Assembly: GCA_032690845.1 (NCBI GenBank)
Contig: CM064427.1
Span: 20,371,164 to 20,435,163, forward strand
DNA from: Eleusine coracana subsp. coracana
Lineage: Eukaryota; Streptophyta; Magnoliopsida; Poales; Poaceae
Direction of reading: 5' to 3'
DNA: 64,000 bases
The translations under genes were made by a program, and so were the position numbers. The notes beneath the pieces were generated by a model. It did not search any database. It worked only from the letters and a program-made list of their open reading frames with translations, and was not told the origin of the DNA. Positions within the stretch are counted from its first letter, which is position 1. Each line of letters starts with the position of its first letter. Below are positions 33,980 through 46,094 of the stretch, in pieces.

Positions 33980-35066
33980 TTCAAGCTTCGTTAGTAAATT
34001 TTGAAGAGGCTGGTTACTGATGCCCAGTGTGATGAAAGTTTTATGATGTGTGTGTTACAGAAATTGCAGAACACGTGTTTTCTGGTATCGGAGACATTTT
34101 GGCTGTACGTTTTGACTTGTATGGCCTATTACTCATAATAGTTTGTACTGTTTTTATCTCTTCTTTCTCTGTGATGTGGCAATTTATTATGGGCTGCTTT
34201 GGGTGGACAAAATCAATGTGAAATGACTACTTGCTTTCAATCCACCGCACCCGACCCACCTGACTGGACAAGTGTACAGGTGCGGTGACAAAGCAAATCA
34301 TCCACTGATAAATGAATTAACAGAGTTACAAATCACCACAGGGTGTGTAACAGAACTGAGACCAGGACAGAATAGAAAAGAAAAAAAAGGCAGTTCAGTC
34401 ACTTTAGTGTTCTATAGTCACTACATATTCTTGTATGATCAAGTGCAATTTTTCATCTCTTCCTTTTATTAAGGAAACAAAAGTATAACGAGGCTTGCAG
34501 CCGAAATAAGAAAAGAACATATTTTACAAGTAAGAGAATCTCAGTTTCAGTTGTTTGTGCACAACCAGACTGATGACATTCCAAGCTGTTCAAAAGCACC
34601 AACGAACACCTGAAAGACCAACCTCCCCCAAATAATTCCTCATCACAATTTGCTTCATTATCAAATTCAAAAACAGATCTGTGTTTTGACTGTGTGCAAA
34701 AAACCAGGTTCCAAGAATGTTAGCAGAATTTCAACCGGCCATTTCTAGTAAAGCATCGCTCACAGCTAGATCAACAAACAAGGTATTTACCGTTTCGTGA
34801 ACAAATAAATCATTGAACAAATTTACCATGGAACTGAAAAGTTTACAAGATTCTGCACTATTTTCTTCTCACAAGTTCTGATAACGATTGCAACAGAGAG
34901 CTCAACAACTGATTTCGTCTCAGAAAAAATAGACAATACAACAGAGAGCTAAACAATTTTAATATAATACCATATACAACAAAAAAGGTCCTTACTTGCT
35001 GAATGCCATGTTCATCTTGGTAAGATTAGGCATTATCCATGTTGGACAAGGCCAATTGGACCAAAC
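33980..35066. other. Intergenic region between two converging loci
   Basis: AT-rich, with no convincing reading frame or transposon ends. The plus frame 34272-34472 has no recognisable feature. This stretch should hold the 3' untranslated ends of the plus-strand Cys/His gene and the minus-strand F-box gene. Confidence 0.4.
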
Positions 35067-36478
35067 TTAAGACACAATTTCTTCCCTTCTATGATTTTCC
35101 AAGTTGATAATGCCAATATCACGAGTGTGGTTCTGTAATACCATAATCAGTCCGTCATAATCATCCGTAAAGTAGACATGATTTGCCTTTAGTTGAGGGT
35201 GTTCTGCAGCATCAAGACAAAGTGAGTGGTTATGCCCAAGAAACAACATATGGTGTGGCAAGCTTCTGATTTTCACAAGGACTTTTGCAACCATGTCCAC
35301 TTTGTATACTAGGATTTTCTTGGTAATGTATAACAGGGATGATGCAGGGTCACACTCCAGTTCATCGCCATCCTCAACCTCCTGCTGTGGAGCATTTACT
35401 ATCGCAGGTGCATCGTCATCGTCCCCATCCATATGTACATGATTTGGATTATCTACTATCCTCCAAACTTGCAGCAGATCACCCCATGGAGCTGGAATGA
35501 GATACATGCTCTCATAAACATTATCCTTCACTTTATCCATAATGACCTTCCTTGTAACAGTGGGTCCAGCAAGATCAAATGCATCGATTTCTCCAACCGA
35601 TGTCAATGCATATAGAAGGCCATCCATGCATATGCAATCTCTATAGCCTGCGTTGGGCGGCAGCCATGTCCACTTGTAATCTCCCGTCCTTGCAAAGGAA
35701 AGCTGACCATATGGATTGTGGATGATCACCACAATGTAGCTTCCTGTGGATGGATCAGGAAAAACAAATGCCTTGTAGTAACAGTACTCACGAAGATCGT
35801 TTAGAGCATGTATCTCAGGTTGATGGTAAACTTTCTCCCCAGTGTAGTCTGACAATTCATATTTGTAGATAGTGCCCGAGTCGTCAAAGATGGGCTTGAC
35901 TTGCTCGATGGTGATCACTGATGGGAGAGCAATCTGTTCTCCAGTTACAGGATTAAGAAGATGAAGCTCAGACCTCTCATCTGCAGTAATCAGCCAGCCA
36001 TTGGACGACCCAATAATAAATCGATTGCGGATTGGTGGCTCTGGGAGAGTGAACTTGTACTCCCTCTTTTCCACCAGGCTGTAGAGACACCCAACAGTCT
36101 CACCAGCAGATTCAGATGTGTAGAACGGGCATGGCGTCTGGGATTGTTTGTACAATCTGAGGTTACTCAGGCTGGTGTAGGTAGCATGCCAAGAGGCACA
36201 GACAGACCGGCACGCACAAGGTCAGGGATCTCAAGGTTTGCAAAGATAACTGCCAAAACATCTTGAGGCAACTCCTGCAACGTGGCCACTACAATCTGCG
36301 ATTCAATCGCCGGTGTACCAACACATTCATCTATCTGAAATTTCTTCAGTAAATCTGGACAAATACCCAGCAGCAGCTTTGACAAAACTCTGAAGACGAG
36401 ACGCAACAGATCTTTTGATTGTATAGACAGACCCCATAGGCTGCTCCTATTATCAGCTCTTCTGCTACAGCCCTCCAT
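35067..36478 (-). CDS. F-box/DUF295-type protein gene, apparent one-base deletion in the F-box
   Basis: Plant F-box proteins act as substrate adaptors of SCF ubiquitin ligases; DUF295 members are a large, fast-evolving plant family. I chose the ATG at 36478 (MEGCSRRADNRSS) because it lies about 100 bp below a TATA box. The F-box is clear at about residues 70-100 (LQELPQDVLAVIFANLEIPDLVRAG). Just after VRAG, near 36216, the frame must slip by one base to continue SVCASWHATYTSLSNL; one base is missing relative to a continuous frame. After that about 365 codons are open: DUF295/kelch-like phrases (GSSNGWLITADERSELHLLNP, LPSVITIEQVKPIF), an acidic patch (DGDDDDAP) and a C-terminus HVYFTDD...IGIINLENH, ending at TAA 35067. 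Apart from the single slip the gene is undamaged, so either a very recent pseudogene or a sequencing error fits. Confidence 0.8.
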
Positions 36479-36578
36479 TGGAGAAGAGCCCTCTCTACGA
36501 AGACGTGTTGCTTCTGCATGAAACCTTTGAAAGGAAAGCTGTAATCTGTGATGGAGCGAGGGAAGCCTCCTGGACACA

Positions 36579-36586
36579 CTTATATA
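36579..36586 (-). promoter_or_regulatory. TATA box of the F-box gene
   Basis: The minus strand reads TATATAAG about 100 bp upstream of the chosen ATG. That leaves room for a start site near 36550 and a 5' leader of about 70 bases. Motif and position only. Confidence 0.6.
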
Positions 36587-37260
36587 GATCACCTACAAGT
36601 CCAGGCTCCAATCCGAGTAGGTGAACAGGACATTCGAGTGCCGAGATTGAACCTCAACCCCAAGAACGATTCGGACCTGGAACCAGAATGTGGTCACACG
36701 GGAAACCAGGAATGCTTGTTCATTATCCGACCCTCAAACGGATTCCAGCACCAATTTAGCAGAGACCGAAGAGAGAATACTAACCGGATTAGGGAGCCGC
36801 CGGTTGGACTGAGGAACACCGTGAAGAGGCGGAAGGGAACGCCTCGGCAGACGACAGAGCTGTGTCGAGCGAGCTGCGGAAGAAGCAGGGGCGAGCCTAC
36901 CGACAGGAGAAGTAGGGCGCCAACAACATCCGGCAGCGAGAACTGCTCCGATCTCCGGCGGCGAGCGCGTTCGTTTTAAGTTCAACCTGCGTCTCTTGTG
37001 ACTTGTCGTGATGCTGTCAGGACGACCAAACTGAAGGGATATGCTGGGCTGGGCCAGCTGGTTAGTCAGAGGAGAAAAGGCCCATCCAGCAAGGTAATAC
37101 AGATGTGTATTCATATCAGGCAAAAAGTTCTTTTATCCTCCCTCGTTGCTGAAGTTTAGTTTTCCTTCTTCAATTACAAAATTGGATATTTATGCTCTTT
37201 AAAATGTTCGTTTGTTTTCTCTCGTAAGTCTATTTTTATGATGGTTTTGTCCACGTGACG
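36587..37260. other. Upstream region of the F-box gene, bounded by an LTR
   Basis: 36600-36980 is moderately GC-rich with overlapping frames on both strands and no domain; it probably holds promoter sequence. A G-box core CACGTG lies at 37252-37257, directly before the LTR edge at 37261. No gene is supported. Confidence 0.4.
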
Positions 37261-40200
37261 TGTGATGCCAATTCCCGCAGGATCGAGATCTAACGGTGCT
37301 GATAACGTAGACACTTGATAATACATCAATGATTCAAATTTAAGTCGAATTATTATATTATTAGATAGTTAAAGTACAGTGGAATATTACAAGTTCATAA
37401 AAACTTGAAAACAACGGAAGCAAATACGGATACTACAATGAGCTCTCGACGATACAGCGGTGGTAATGACTTATGCCCAAGAATCATCACCCTCTACAAT
37501 GAGTTCAACATTACTGCGGCGGCGGCTCAGACTCCCAGTGGGCAGTCCAGCCTTCAGGAACTTGCATGTCCCACGGTAGCACATCAACAGGCAGTTCTAT
37601 CTCTGGATTACCTGGAAATAATAGTGGCACAAAGCTTGAGTACTAATTATTCAGCAAGGTTTATCCATCAAAAGTTCTAGACATGCATTGGCTCTAATAG
37701 ATTGGCTATTTAAAAAGACTTGCACTAAGCAACCTAATAATTCTACCAAATTTTACTTAGCCAAGTTAATTGGGTGAAGCAGAAATAAAACTTTAGTGGG
37801 CAGTACAAGAATAGTAAAGCATAATATAAAATAAGTACAATATAAGAACTGTAGCAATAATAATCATCATGAGCAACATAATCCATTTTATAGTATCATT
37901 CGATCAACATGAAGGCACAGTAAACAAGCGTACTCATTTCTACGAGCGACAGCAATTGCAATTGATTTATACCAGCTGAAAAAATCCAAAATACATGATG
38001 TATACGTACCAATTAAGGTCGTATACGATAACCTTTCACAAGAATAACAAACAACTTGGTCCGGGTCCAGTCTCATCGAGTGGGCGTGCCGTCCTGCCAG
38101 CAGTACTTCACGGTATGGACCGTCCACTCCAACAGCAGAAGGGTCAAAGACCAATGTACTAGGTATCGTCCTTATTGCCATGTTAATATTATATCGGTTT
38201 ACCAGTGCCTATAAACTAGCATATATTCGGTGTTGTTCAATGCTTGATCAAGGGGCCAACGATGAATGGGTTCTAGGTTTTGGCAAGACAGGACTACCAC
38301 AGTCAACACCCATGTGTTGCTGCAAACCTACACATGTGTCACCACTATCCATTCATAACATCAAAAGTAAATTTATTCTATTAAGTTCATCTTTAGTGAT
38401 CAAGTCATTCTCTTAGTCACAGTAACAGGACTACCGATAATATTCTATTACTAAGCATAGCAATTTAGTATCGAATTTCACCATGACTACTATAGCACTA
38501 ATATGGGACATTTGGGTAATGTGCAAGTGGATTTCCAACCAACTCCTATTAACCTAATGCATCAATCAATATATACACTAACATTGATATATTGAAACTA
38601 GAAAAATTTTATAAAATAGCACATGCATATCGAGGCTTGCCTTTGTCAAAACAAGTGTTAGCAACTACAATATCTTGCTCCTCAGTATTATGGTCCTGCT
38701 GAAAATTCTGCTCTGGCTCTTGATTCTCGTTACCTAAGTATAAGCAAAGTGTCAACGTTACCAAAATAATACCGTACATGTAATAATATGACAAATGCAA
38801 AATATAATAGTGTTAAGGTGTCAACATTGTTATTAACATGTTCTTGAATCCATATTCTTCAAAGAAACTAGTTCTGATCTTATCATTTTATGTGCAAAAG
38901 TCATTTTAATAGGGTTAATATAGCTTTGAGAACAAATAATTCATTTATTATAGCACAAATATGTTTCTGGACATGGGTGATTTATCATGTATAGGGATAT
39001 GTATAAACATCATTTTCACCAAGTGCCAACTCCTGTATTTTATAATTTCATTTACTAGCATTTTTATAAGAAAAAGTGCTAAATAAATCCTAGGGCATAA
39101 AATAATGCATATTCTGGCTAACCAAAAATCAGGGCAGTAGATTAGCCTAAAATAACAGTGCATGCAAAAAATTAGAATTAATTTTCATTTCTAGAATTTA
39201 TAATGATTTCTTTAGTTTTTGAGCAAGATAATTAATTCTTAAAAAATTACTTGTACAGAGGCATATGTTTCTCATTTTTGTTTAATAGAGTATATCAAAA
39301 TAAAACTAACAAAGTTTATTTTGGCTCCATTAAGATTATATTGCATTAACTAAGATGTTTAGAAATTTTTATTGATTTATGCAATTTTTCCTGGTTGCTT
39401 ATTGGTATTGCCATGTCAACATGCTAGTCAGCCCGCCGGAGCAGAGGCTAGGCTCGCCGGAGGGCTCGTCGCTGGGTGCTGCGCTTGGTGGAAGGTCGAC
39501 ACGGGTGTGGCCGAGTGACGAGCTTGACGAGGCAGATTGGTTGGCGGGGCACGCGGGGTCGGATGCTCATCGGGAGATGGTCGACGGCGAGAGGCAACGG
39601 AAGAAGAACTTCGGCGGCGTCGCATTTTTGGCGGGAGGCAGCAAATCGGATGTGGCTTGCTCCTACAGCTTCACGGCGGTGACATGAAGATCAGCATCAA
39701 GTTGGCTTTCGAAGAGGAAAGCCGGAACCAGGAGCTTGTCGACGTGGCGGCTCGGAAATCGTCAATGCCGGAGCAGCGCCGGGGAAAAGTGCAAGGCCAT
39801 CATCTCAAGTCGATGAACCAGGGGGAGAAAGGATCAGTTTAGTGCGTAGAAGTGTTACGGACACCTTGGATGAAAAATGGCAACATCGGTTCACCAGACT
39901 CCGAGAATTTGGGCTGGCGCCGATGGAGTTCGTCAGAGATGGGTTCTCTAAGCTCGATCAAATTCAACCGAATTCGAGTTGGGCCTCGGTTGGGAGATGG
40001 CGCTGGGGTGCAGAGGAAGACTAGGCACACGTGTTGGCGGGTTTAACTCGCATGGGGAGGCAGTGGGGCAGTGGGCGATGGTTTTAATGGACTCTGGCCA
40101 TGGCGGGGAGGAGTAGGGGGGGAGGGGGGGGGAGGGGAGGACTAAGTAAGGAAACCGAGACTGTGCGCAGAGGGGGCTCGGCCAAGGGTTTCACGGTTTC

Positions 40201-40971
40201 CAGTGGGGTGTCGCGCACGGTCTTGGCTCGGTCGTCAGCCGGGAGTGGCTCGCACGAGGAGCGCAGCGAAGCTTTGCTTCGGCAATGCAGACGGGGGAAA
40301 GGAGAGGACGGTGCTACGCGGAGAAATAATGGCGCAGCAGCGGGCAGCAGCGGCGCTCACGCGAAGCAGAGAAGCGACGGGACTCGGGGGACGCAGGGCA
40401 GCGGCGGCAAAAACGGCAGGAGCGCGTGATCGTGATCGGTTTGACCGCAAGCGCGAGGAGGAAGAAGACAAGGAGTTTTTGCAAAAAGGACCTCCCGAAA
40501 TATAAATGATCTACAAACAAGTCCCTGCTCCTGATTTTAATCAAATAAAATACTTCCTTTGATCCTATAAATTTGAGGATTTGCACATGGATCCTCTAAG
40601 ATATTTGTGAGGCTTTGGTGGGGTCTACTTTGTCAGATCAATAAAAATTATTTTAGAATAAGCTTCCCATTATTAAAGGTTTCCTTACTTCAATTAGTTA
40701 ATAGTGGTATTTCTAAGTGTGATAAAATTCTCAACTTTGATCTAAAATTCTATTTCACTATCCCCATGATGTTGATGCAATTATTTGGTATGGGTTGCAT
40801 ATAAGAATTGAAAGTTGTTTCACAACTTGGTTCCTAGGGTTTTATTTAGCCTCAATTTAAATCGATTAGGTTTTCATTATTTCATGTGATGCTTAATTAC
40901 ACTTTGGCTTATTATACTTTCTAATTAGGGTTTAGTATTAATTAATTAAAGATTGGTCAGGGGGTATCACA
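37261..40971 (-). repeat. 3' LTR of the Tekay-like element, about 3.7 kb
   Basis: Plus-strand ends TGTGATGCC at 37261 and GGTATCACA at 40971 form a near-perfect inverted pair. The polypurine tract adjoins 40971. The inside has an AT-rich part, a GC-rich part (39420-40480) with purine runs near 40110-40140, and an AT-rich part. Open frames inside (37405-37680, 39379-40586) overlap on both strands and are not conserved domains. The flank before 37261 is TGACG; its partner is lost with the 5' end. Confidence 0.75.
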
Positions 40972-40996
40972 GCCCCCCCCCCCCGCCCCCCCTAAA
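40972..40996 (-). promoter_or_regulatory. Polypurine tract of the Tekay-like element
   Basis: The minus strand reads TTTAGGGGGGGCG followed by a long G run, ending one base before the LTR. It primes plus-strand DNA synthesis in this type of element. Confidence 0.75.
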
Positions 40997-41071
40997 GAAA
41001 TCTCGTCCTGAGATTTAGAACAAAGAAGGCTAGAGGGAAGTGCGGTAACTAAAATTTTCCTGAGAACGATG

Positions 41072-42350
41072 ACCAGAATTCTGGGTAATGAGTACTCAGA
41101 AATTCCTCCGATTCCCAAGTAGATTTATCTTCTGAATGATTACTCCATTGAACTTTATAGAACTTGAGCGTTCGTTTACGGGTTATGCATTCTTTTGTGT
41201 TGAGGATTTTTACGGGTTGTTCGGACTACGTGAGGTCCGGTTGAAGATGATCAAAATTTTCCAAGATGATATCAATTGGTGGTTTGAGACACGCTTCAGT
41301 TGTGAGAGGAAAATGTTGTGGACCCAGATAATTTAGCAGGTAACTCCAGTTTGTATGCAACAGGGCCACATTGTTCCAAAATCTTGAACGGACCAATATA
41401 GCAAGGGGCTAACTTTCCTTTGACTCCAAATCGGTGTACACCTTTCATGGATTACAGTCAGAGTTAGACATGGTCATTCTCATTGAAATGGAGTGGTCTA
41501 CGTCGTCGATTTGCATACTTTTCCTAACAACACTTTGCAGCTTTAAGGTTTGCCTGAATGGTTTGAACCTTTTTCTCAACGTCCTTTACCAGATCAGGAC
41601 CAAAAGTAACCTTCTCTCCAGGTTCAGACCAGTTCAAGGGTGTTCAGCAACTTCGTCCGTAGAGTGCCTCGAACGGTGACATTTTTCTGCTTTCTTGATA
41701 ACGGTTGTTGTATCAAAATTCTGCATAAGGTAGATACTCGTTCCAATTACCACTATGTGCTAAAACACATGCTCTGAGCATATCCTCCAAGATTTGGTTG
41801 ACACGTTCTGTTTATCCATCGGTAGCAGGATGCATATCGTCCAGGGATGCATGCAGTTGTTCTCAGAAACAAGCAACAAACTGTGAGCCTCTATCTGAAA
41901 TGAAAGTCTTAGTTACACCGTGAAGACATAAAATTCTTGATATGTACAGCTCTACATATTGCTTTATCTTATACCTAATGTTCACCTGTAAGAAATGAGC
42001 AGACTTTATGAGTCGATCCACGATGATCCAAATTGAGTCATGCTTGCGCGAAGTGAGAGGTAAGCCAACAATAAAATCCATGCTGATGTCTTCCCACTTC
42101 CAGGCAGGAATACTTAATAGTTGAAGTAATCCGGCCAATTTCAAATGGTTAGCTTTGATTCTTTGACAAGTATCACACTCTTCAACGTACCGGGCAACTT
42201 CTCACTTTATTCTTGTGCACCAAAAATTCTTTTTCAGATCTTGGTACACTTTATTACTACCCGGGTGAATGGAATATTTTGACTAATGTGCTTCATCCAT
42301 AATTTTTCGACGAACTTCAAAGCTCTTTGGTATACTAAACGGTTGTTGAA
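41072..42350 (-). pseudogene. pol: Integrase with chromodomain, degraded
   Basis: HHCC finger remnants at about 42350-42170 (IHPGSNKVYQDLKKNFW; CDTCQRIKANH). The catalytic core at 42144-41863 has Asp in ISMDFIVGLP and Asp in FISDRGSQF; the Glu region is frameshifted. 41222-41072 reads a chromodomain (KILNTKE, KFYKVQWSNHSEDKSTWE, EEFLSTHYPEF), which in this clade targets integration to particular chromatin. The core and chromodomain are joined by frames with many stops (41230-41860). Confidence 0.75.
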
Positions 42351-43774
42351 CTACAGGGTACCGTTCGAGTCTTGTGTAAAACATTTGGCTTTACCGTCCT
42401 TAATGTTTTGGTAGATATATTCCATACCCTTGTCAATCTTCTGCGCAGCAATAATTTCTTCACGAATGGTGGAATGTATACTATGGTTGTTGATCATGGA
42501 TACGGGCATAATGTGAAGACTTGGTTCTGAAATAAACTTTCCAGTGCTGCTGTCCTGAAATTCCAGCACCAAGTGATTGCAGTGAACCTTTCTATTGAGC
42601 GTGTCGATGACTACATTGGCCTTGCCCGAATGATAATGAATCTCCAGGTTGTAATCCTTGATTAATTCGAGCCACCGACGTTGTCTCATGTTCAAATCAG
42701 CCTGACTGAAAATACATTTTAGGCTCTTATGGTCCGTGTAGATATGCACTAAATTTCCGAGCAAATAATGCCTCCAAATTTTTAGTGCAAGCACAACTGC
42801 AGCTAGCTCTAAATCATGAGTTGGATAATGTTCCTCATACTTTCGTAGTTGTCGTGATGCATAGGCAGTGACACGAACACATTGCATAAGCACACATCCA
42901 AACCCTGTCCCAGAAGCATCACAATACACGTCGAACGATCTAGTGATGTCTGGTTGAGCCAATACTGGGGCTGTAGTTAATAGTTCTTTCAACTTCTTAA
43001 ATGCTTCTTCACACTTATTGTCCCATTTAAACTTCACATCATTCTTTAATAATTTTGTAATGGGCTTGGATAGCTGGGAAAAATTTGGAATGAACCTACG
43101 GTAATATTCGGCTAGTATGAGAAAACTGCGAACTTGATGAACCGTTTTATGTGGCTTCCAATCCAGCACATCTTGAACCTTGCAGGGATCTACCGAGATA
43201 CCTTCAGCTGATTACGTGACCAAGAAATGGTACACGGTCCAACCAAAATTCACACTTGCTGAATTTTGCAAACAACTTATGATCTCATAGACGTTGAAGG
43301 ACAATACGAAGATGTTCGGCATGTTCTTCTTTGGACTTAGAATAGATGAGGATATCATCAATAAACATAACACGAACTTGTCCAATGCTGGCATAAATAC
43401 TGAATTCTGGAGATACATGAAATGGGCAGGAGCGTTGTTTAATCCAAATGACATCACTAGGTACTCGAATAATCGGTATCTCGTAGCGAAGGCGGTCTTT
43501 GGAATATCTTCAGCTCTAATCTTGATTTCAATTTTTGAAAAGACCTTGGCACAACCAATTGATCAAAGAGAATATCAATTCGGGGCAGCGGGTATTTATT
43601 CTTGATTGTGACCTCATTTAGCGGCCAGTAATCAACTACAAGGCGCAGAGACTTATCCTTCTTCTTCACAAAAATAGCAGGACAGCCCCAAGGTGATGTG
43701 CTTGGGCGAATAAATCCTTTCTCCAATAATTCATTCTGTTGTTTTTTCAATTCAGCCAACTCGTTCGGGGCCAT
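42351..43774 (-). pseudogene. pol: Reverse transcriptase and RNase H of the Tekay-like element
   Basis: The RT N-terminal half is at 43774-43457 (NELLEKGFIRPSTSPWGCPAIF, VVDYWPLNEVTIKNKYPLPRI). A frameshift follows, then MMSFGLNNAPAHFM. The active site is readable only in another frame near 43360, where FIDDIL is intact. RNase H at 43169-42351 is long and nearly clean (FDVYCDASGTGFGCVLMQ, HDLELAAVVLALKIWRHYL, IYTDHKSLKCIF, MRQRRWLELIKDYNLEIHYH). At least two frame changes prevent expression. Confidence 0.85.
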
Positions 43775-44200
43775 TTTATATGGACGATGGGATACAGAAG
43801 AAGTTCATGGTTGTATGTAGCTCGATCTTAAATTCCACTTCCCGGTCAGGTGGGAGGCTAGAAATATCCTTACGAAATACGTCCGGATACTCATAGATGA
43901 CAAGAATATTTTCTAATGATTTCTGTTCGAAGTTATAGACAACCAGATTGTTTGGTGAATCGGTATTTAGTGAAAGTGTGTCTCAGCCATGCAAGGGAGA
44001 GTTTAAATGGACAATACGAGAGTCGATATCTAACATGGCTTTATGGGTTTTCATGCAAACCAAAATCAGATTGATCTCTTGGTTGTTAAGCATGATAAAA
44101 TTTGTGGGATAGGCTTTTTGATTTATTTCCAATGGAGCTTTGTATACTACTCCTCCGTCACTAGTCCAAGTCTCCTCAGAAGATAGCAGATATACGGTCC
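43775..44200 (-). pseudogene. Protease-RT linker of the Tekay-like element
   Basis: The minus strand reads, across stops, phrases typical of the chromovirus linker (YEYPDVFRKDISSLPPDREVE near 43900-43840) just upstream of RT. Homology cannot be followed past about 44150; the exact junction with the next element is unclear. Confidence 0.55.
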
Positions 44201-44438
44201 TTAGACTAGGTGACGGCCTCCAACTCTCTTAGATATGACCTCCGCCATCTCGGCAATCATCAGGTCTGTCAGATCAAACATATGCCTACGTAGCATAGCA
44301 GCAACTTCCCACTGGTGTAGCAAGGTTAACTCCTCCCTATACCTTGACCTTGGAATGATAGTCCTGGTGACTACCGCTCTGATAACCTTCGCCTCTATAG
44401 TGAGTCTCGTGGGCGTCTGTCGAACCTTGGGGTGTGAG

Positions 44439-44443
44439 GTGGT
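44439..44443. repeat. Target-site duplication, left copy (GTGGT)
   Basis: GTGGT directly before the left LTR start at 44444 is repeated at 53869-53873 directly after the right LTR end. A 5-bp duplication is standard for LTR retrotransposons. Confidence 0.9.
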
Positions 44444-46083
44444 TGTTGACGTTTGCTAACTTACATCGATATAATCATTCTTGGCAATGGTGCCAGACAT
44501 AATTATAAAGATGCACCTCAGTGTCAATAGAGTAAAATCTGCAAGCGCACGGAAAATACCATTGTAGCATTTTACTACTAGATTGCTGCAATAGCTTGTC
44601 ATTTATAGTTCTACCAAAGGAAGGTGTAGCATGAATATATGATTGTTAATAGCAACGTAGATAGAAAGATTGTTATGAGTATTCAGAGTTTATACAGGGG
44701 TAGTATAAATAAGGATAGGGGTAGTGTGACACAGAGCTTCATTCCTAAAGATAAATAAAAGTCCTAAGTCTCTAAGGAGTTTTAGTTAGGAGAGCAAAGT
44801 CGTATCTCTAATGTTAGTCTACCTATATAGTCACATAGTCAAACAATTACAAGCAAGTCTATACTATTCAAAGTCTAATGCACTCAACTTCGTGTATGGA
44901 TTCATGCCCAGCATACACAAGACAACTTCGTCTTGGAGATATGTCATAACCGAACGTGGAGGAGTACAAAAGACAGATAGGGTTGTCAGCACCAACGGCC
45001 TACCTCTACAGACCATGGATTACGAGGTGATCGATACTACCTAGCCGTCTAAGCACCGCACTTGCATATTTAAGTAAAATTCTAGCATTGATCAACCCCT
45101 AGAATCACCTATTGGATTAACAAAGGCTAAAGCACACATAACTCTAACCCAACGGATTAACAAGTAGTGAGCTAAGCAATTGTAACCCTAATTGGATATC
45201 AAACCTATGTTGAAGCACAACAACTAGATTAAAGTATAATTAGCATTATAACATTTAGACTATAGTCAAGGTATATGCCAATCATGACAACAAGGTAGCA
45301 AGTCTATATAATCATGAAAGCATAAAATCCTCTGACATGAATATGATATACAACCAAACAAAGAACACATATCATAAGCACCACTATATGGAAGAACTAT
45401 ATTAATTAAATAGAACAAAGTCATAATAAAATAGAATAACGGAAAAGGTACAAGAGCCATACCAATACTCCTATGACTTGGAGACTTCAGCAAGGCTCCT
45501 CCTACACTGAACTCCACTAGGACTAGGAAACTACTAAGTGAAAGAGGGAAATGATTAACTCTTGAGTGTGTGTGTTGAAGTGAAGCTCTCCCCTTCTAAT
45601 TATAGGGTCCATAAGTCGGTACTGGAGAGCAACCGCCATGGAACCGCCATGCACCGACATCAGGAATTCACTGAGGAAGCTCCACGTGGAGGCCTGGACC
45701 AAGTCTCCACAATTCTAGGACGGACGACCAGGGGGGAGGTCGGTCGACCGGCCACTAGGCCCTTTGGCCCTGTGCTTTCTCTGGATGGCAGACAGGTGGG
45801 TCCTCTTTTGATTTAAATCGGTATTCTCCGGATGAATCCTATGTAGCCATGTATGCAATCCGAGGGAAGTCCAGTTGGCACCATCCCATTGGCTGGAATG
45901 GTGTTTCTCTAAATTATGCTCCATTTCTCTACTTCTTTTGTATCAAATCTCTGCATGCACATAAATCTCCAAGGACAAGTGGAATCTTATTTTTTCTAAC
46001 TAACATGCTGGTTTGAAATGTTAAGTCTTCCTATTTTTATAGGTATATTGATAGTCAAAATTGGTATTTAGCGATCGTCAACA
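44444..46083 (-). repeat. 3' (left) LTR of the Athila-type element
   Basis: 1640 bp with perfect 8-bp inverted ends TGTTGACG and CGTCAACA. Homologous to 52229-53868 throughout. Short frames inside (44811-45044, 45266-45517, 45562-45924) have counterparts in the other LTR but no coding logic. Confidence 0.95.
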
Positions 46084-46094
46084 ACCCCCCCAAG
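46084..46094 (-). promoter_or_regulatory. Polypurine tract of the Athila-type element
   Basis: The minus strand reads CTTGGGGGGGT directly before the left LTR. Confidence 0.75.

Larger units (their letters stand above)
37261..44200 (-). mobile_element. Tekay/Del-like chromovirus, 3' LTR plus pol, 5' part missing
   Basis: Reads right to left. The 3' LTR is 37261-40971, with a G-rich polypurine tract beside it. Integrase with chromodomain, RNase H, RT and the end of the protease linker follow up to about 44150. Gag, the protease core and the 5' LTR are absent: at about 44150-44200 another retrotransposon ORF takes over. The chromodomain and the long TGTGATACC-type LTR support the Tekay/Del clade (family knowledge). 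All reading frames are broken. Confidence 0.85.

Noticed and set aside
39379..40586. Gly/Arg/Ser-rich frames in both directions
   Set aside because: Inside the 3.7-kb Tekay LTR, overlapping in opposite orientations and without homology to a protein family I know.
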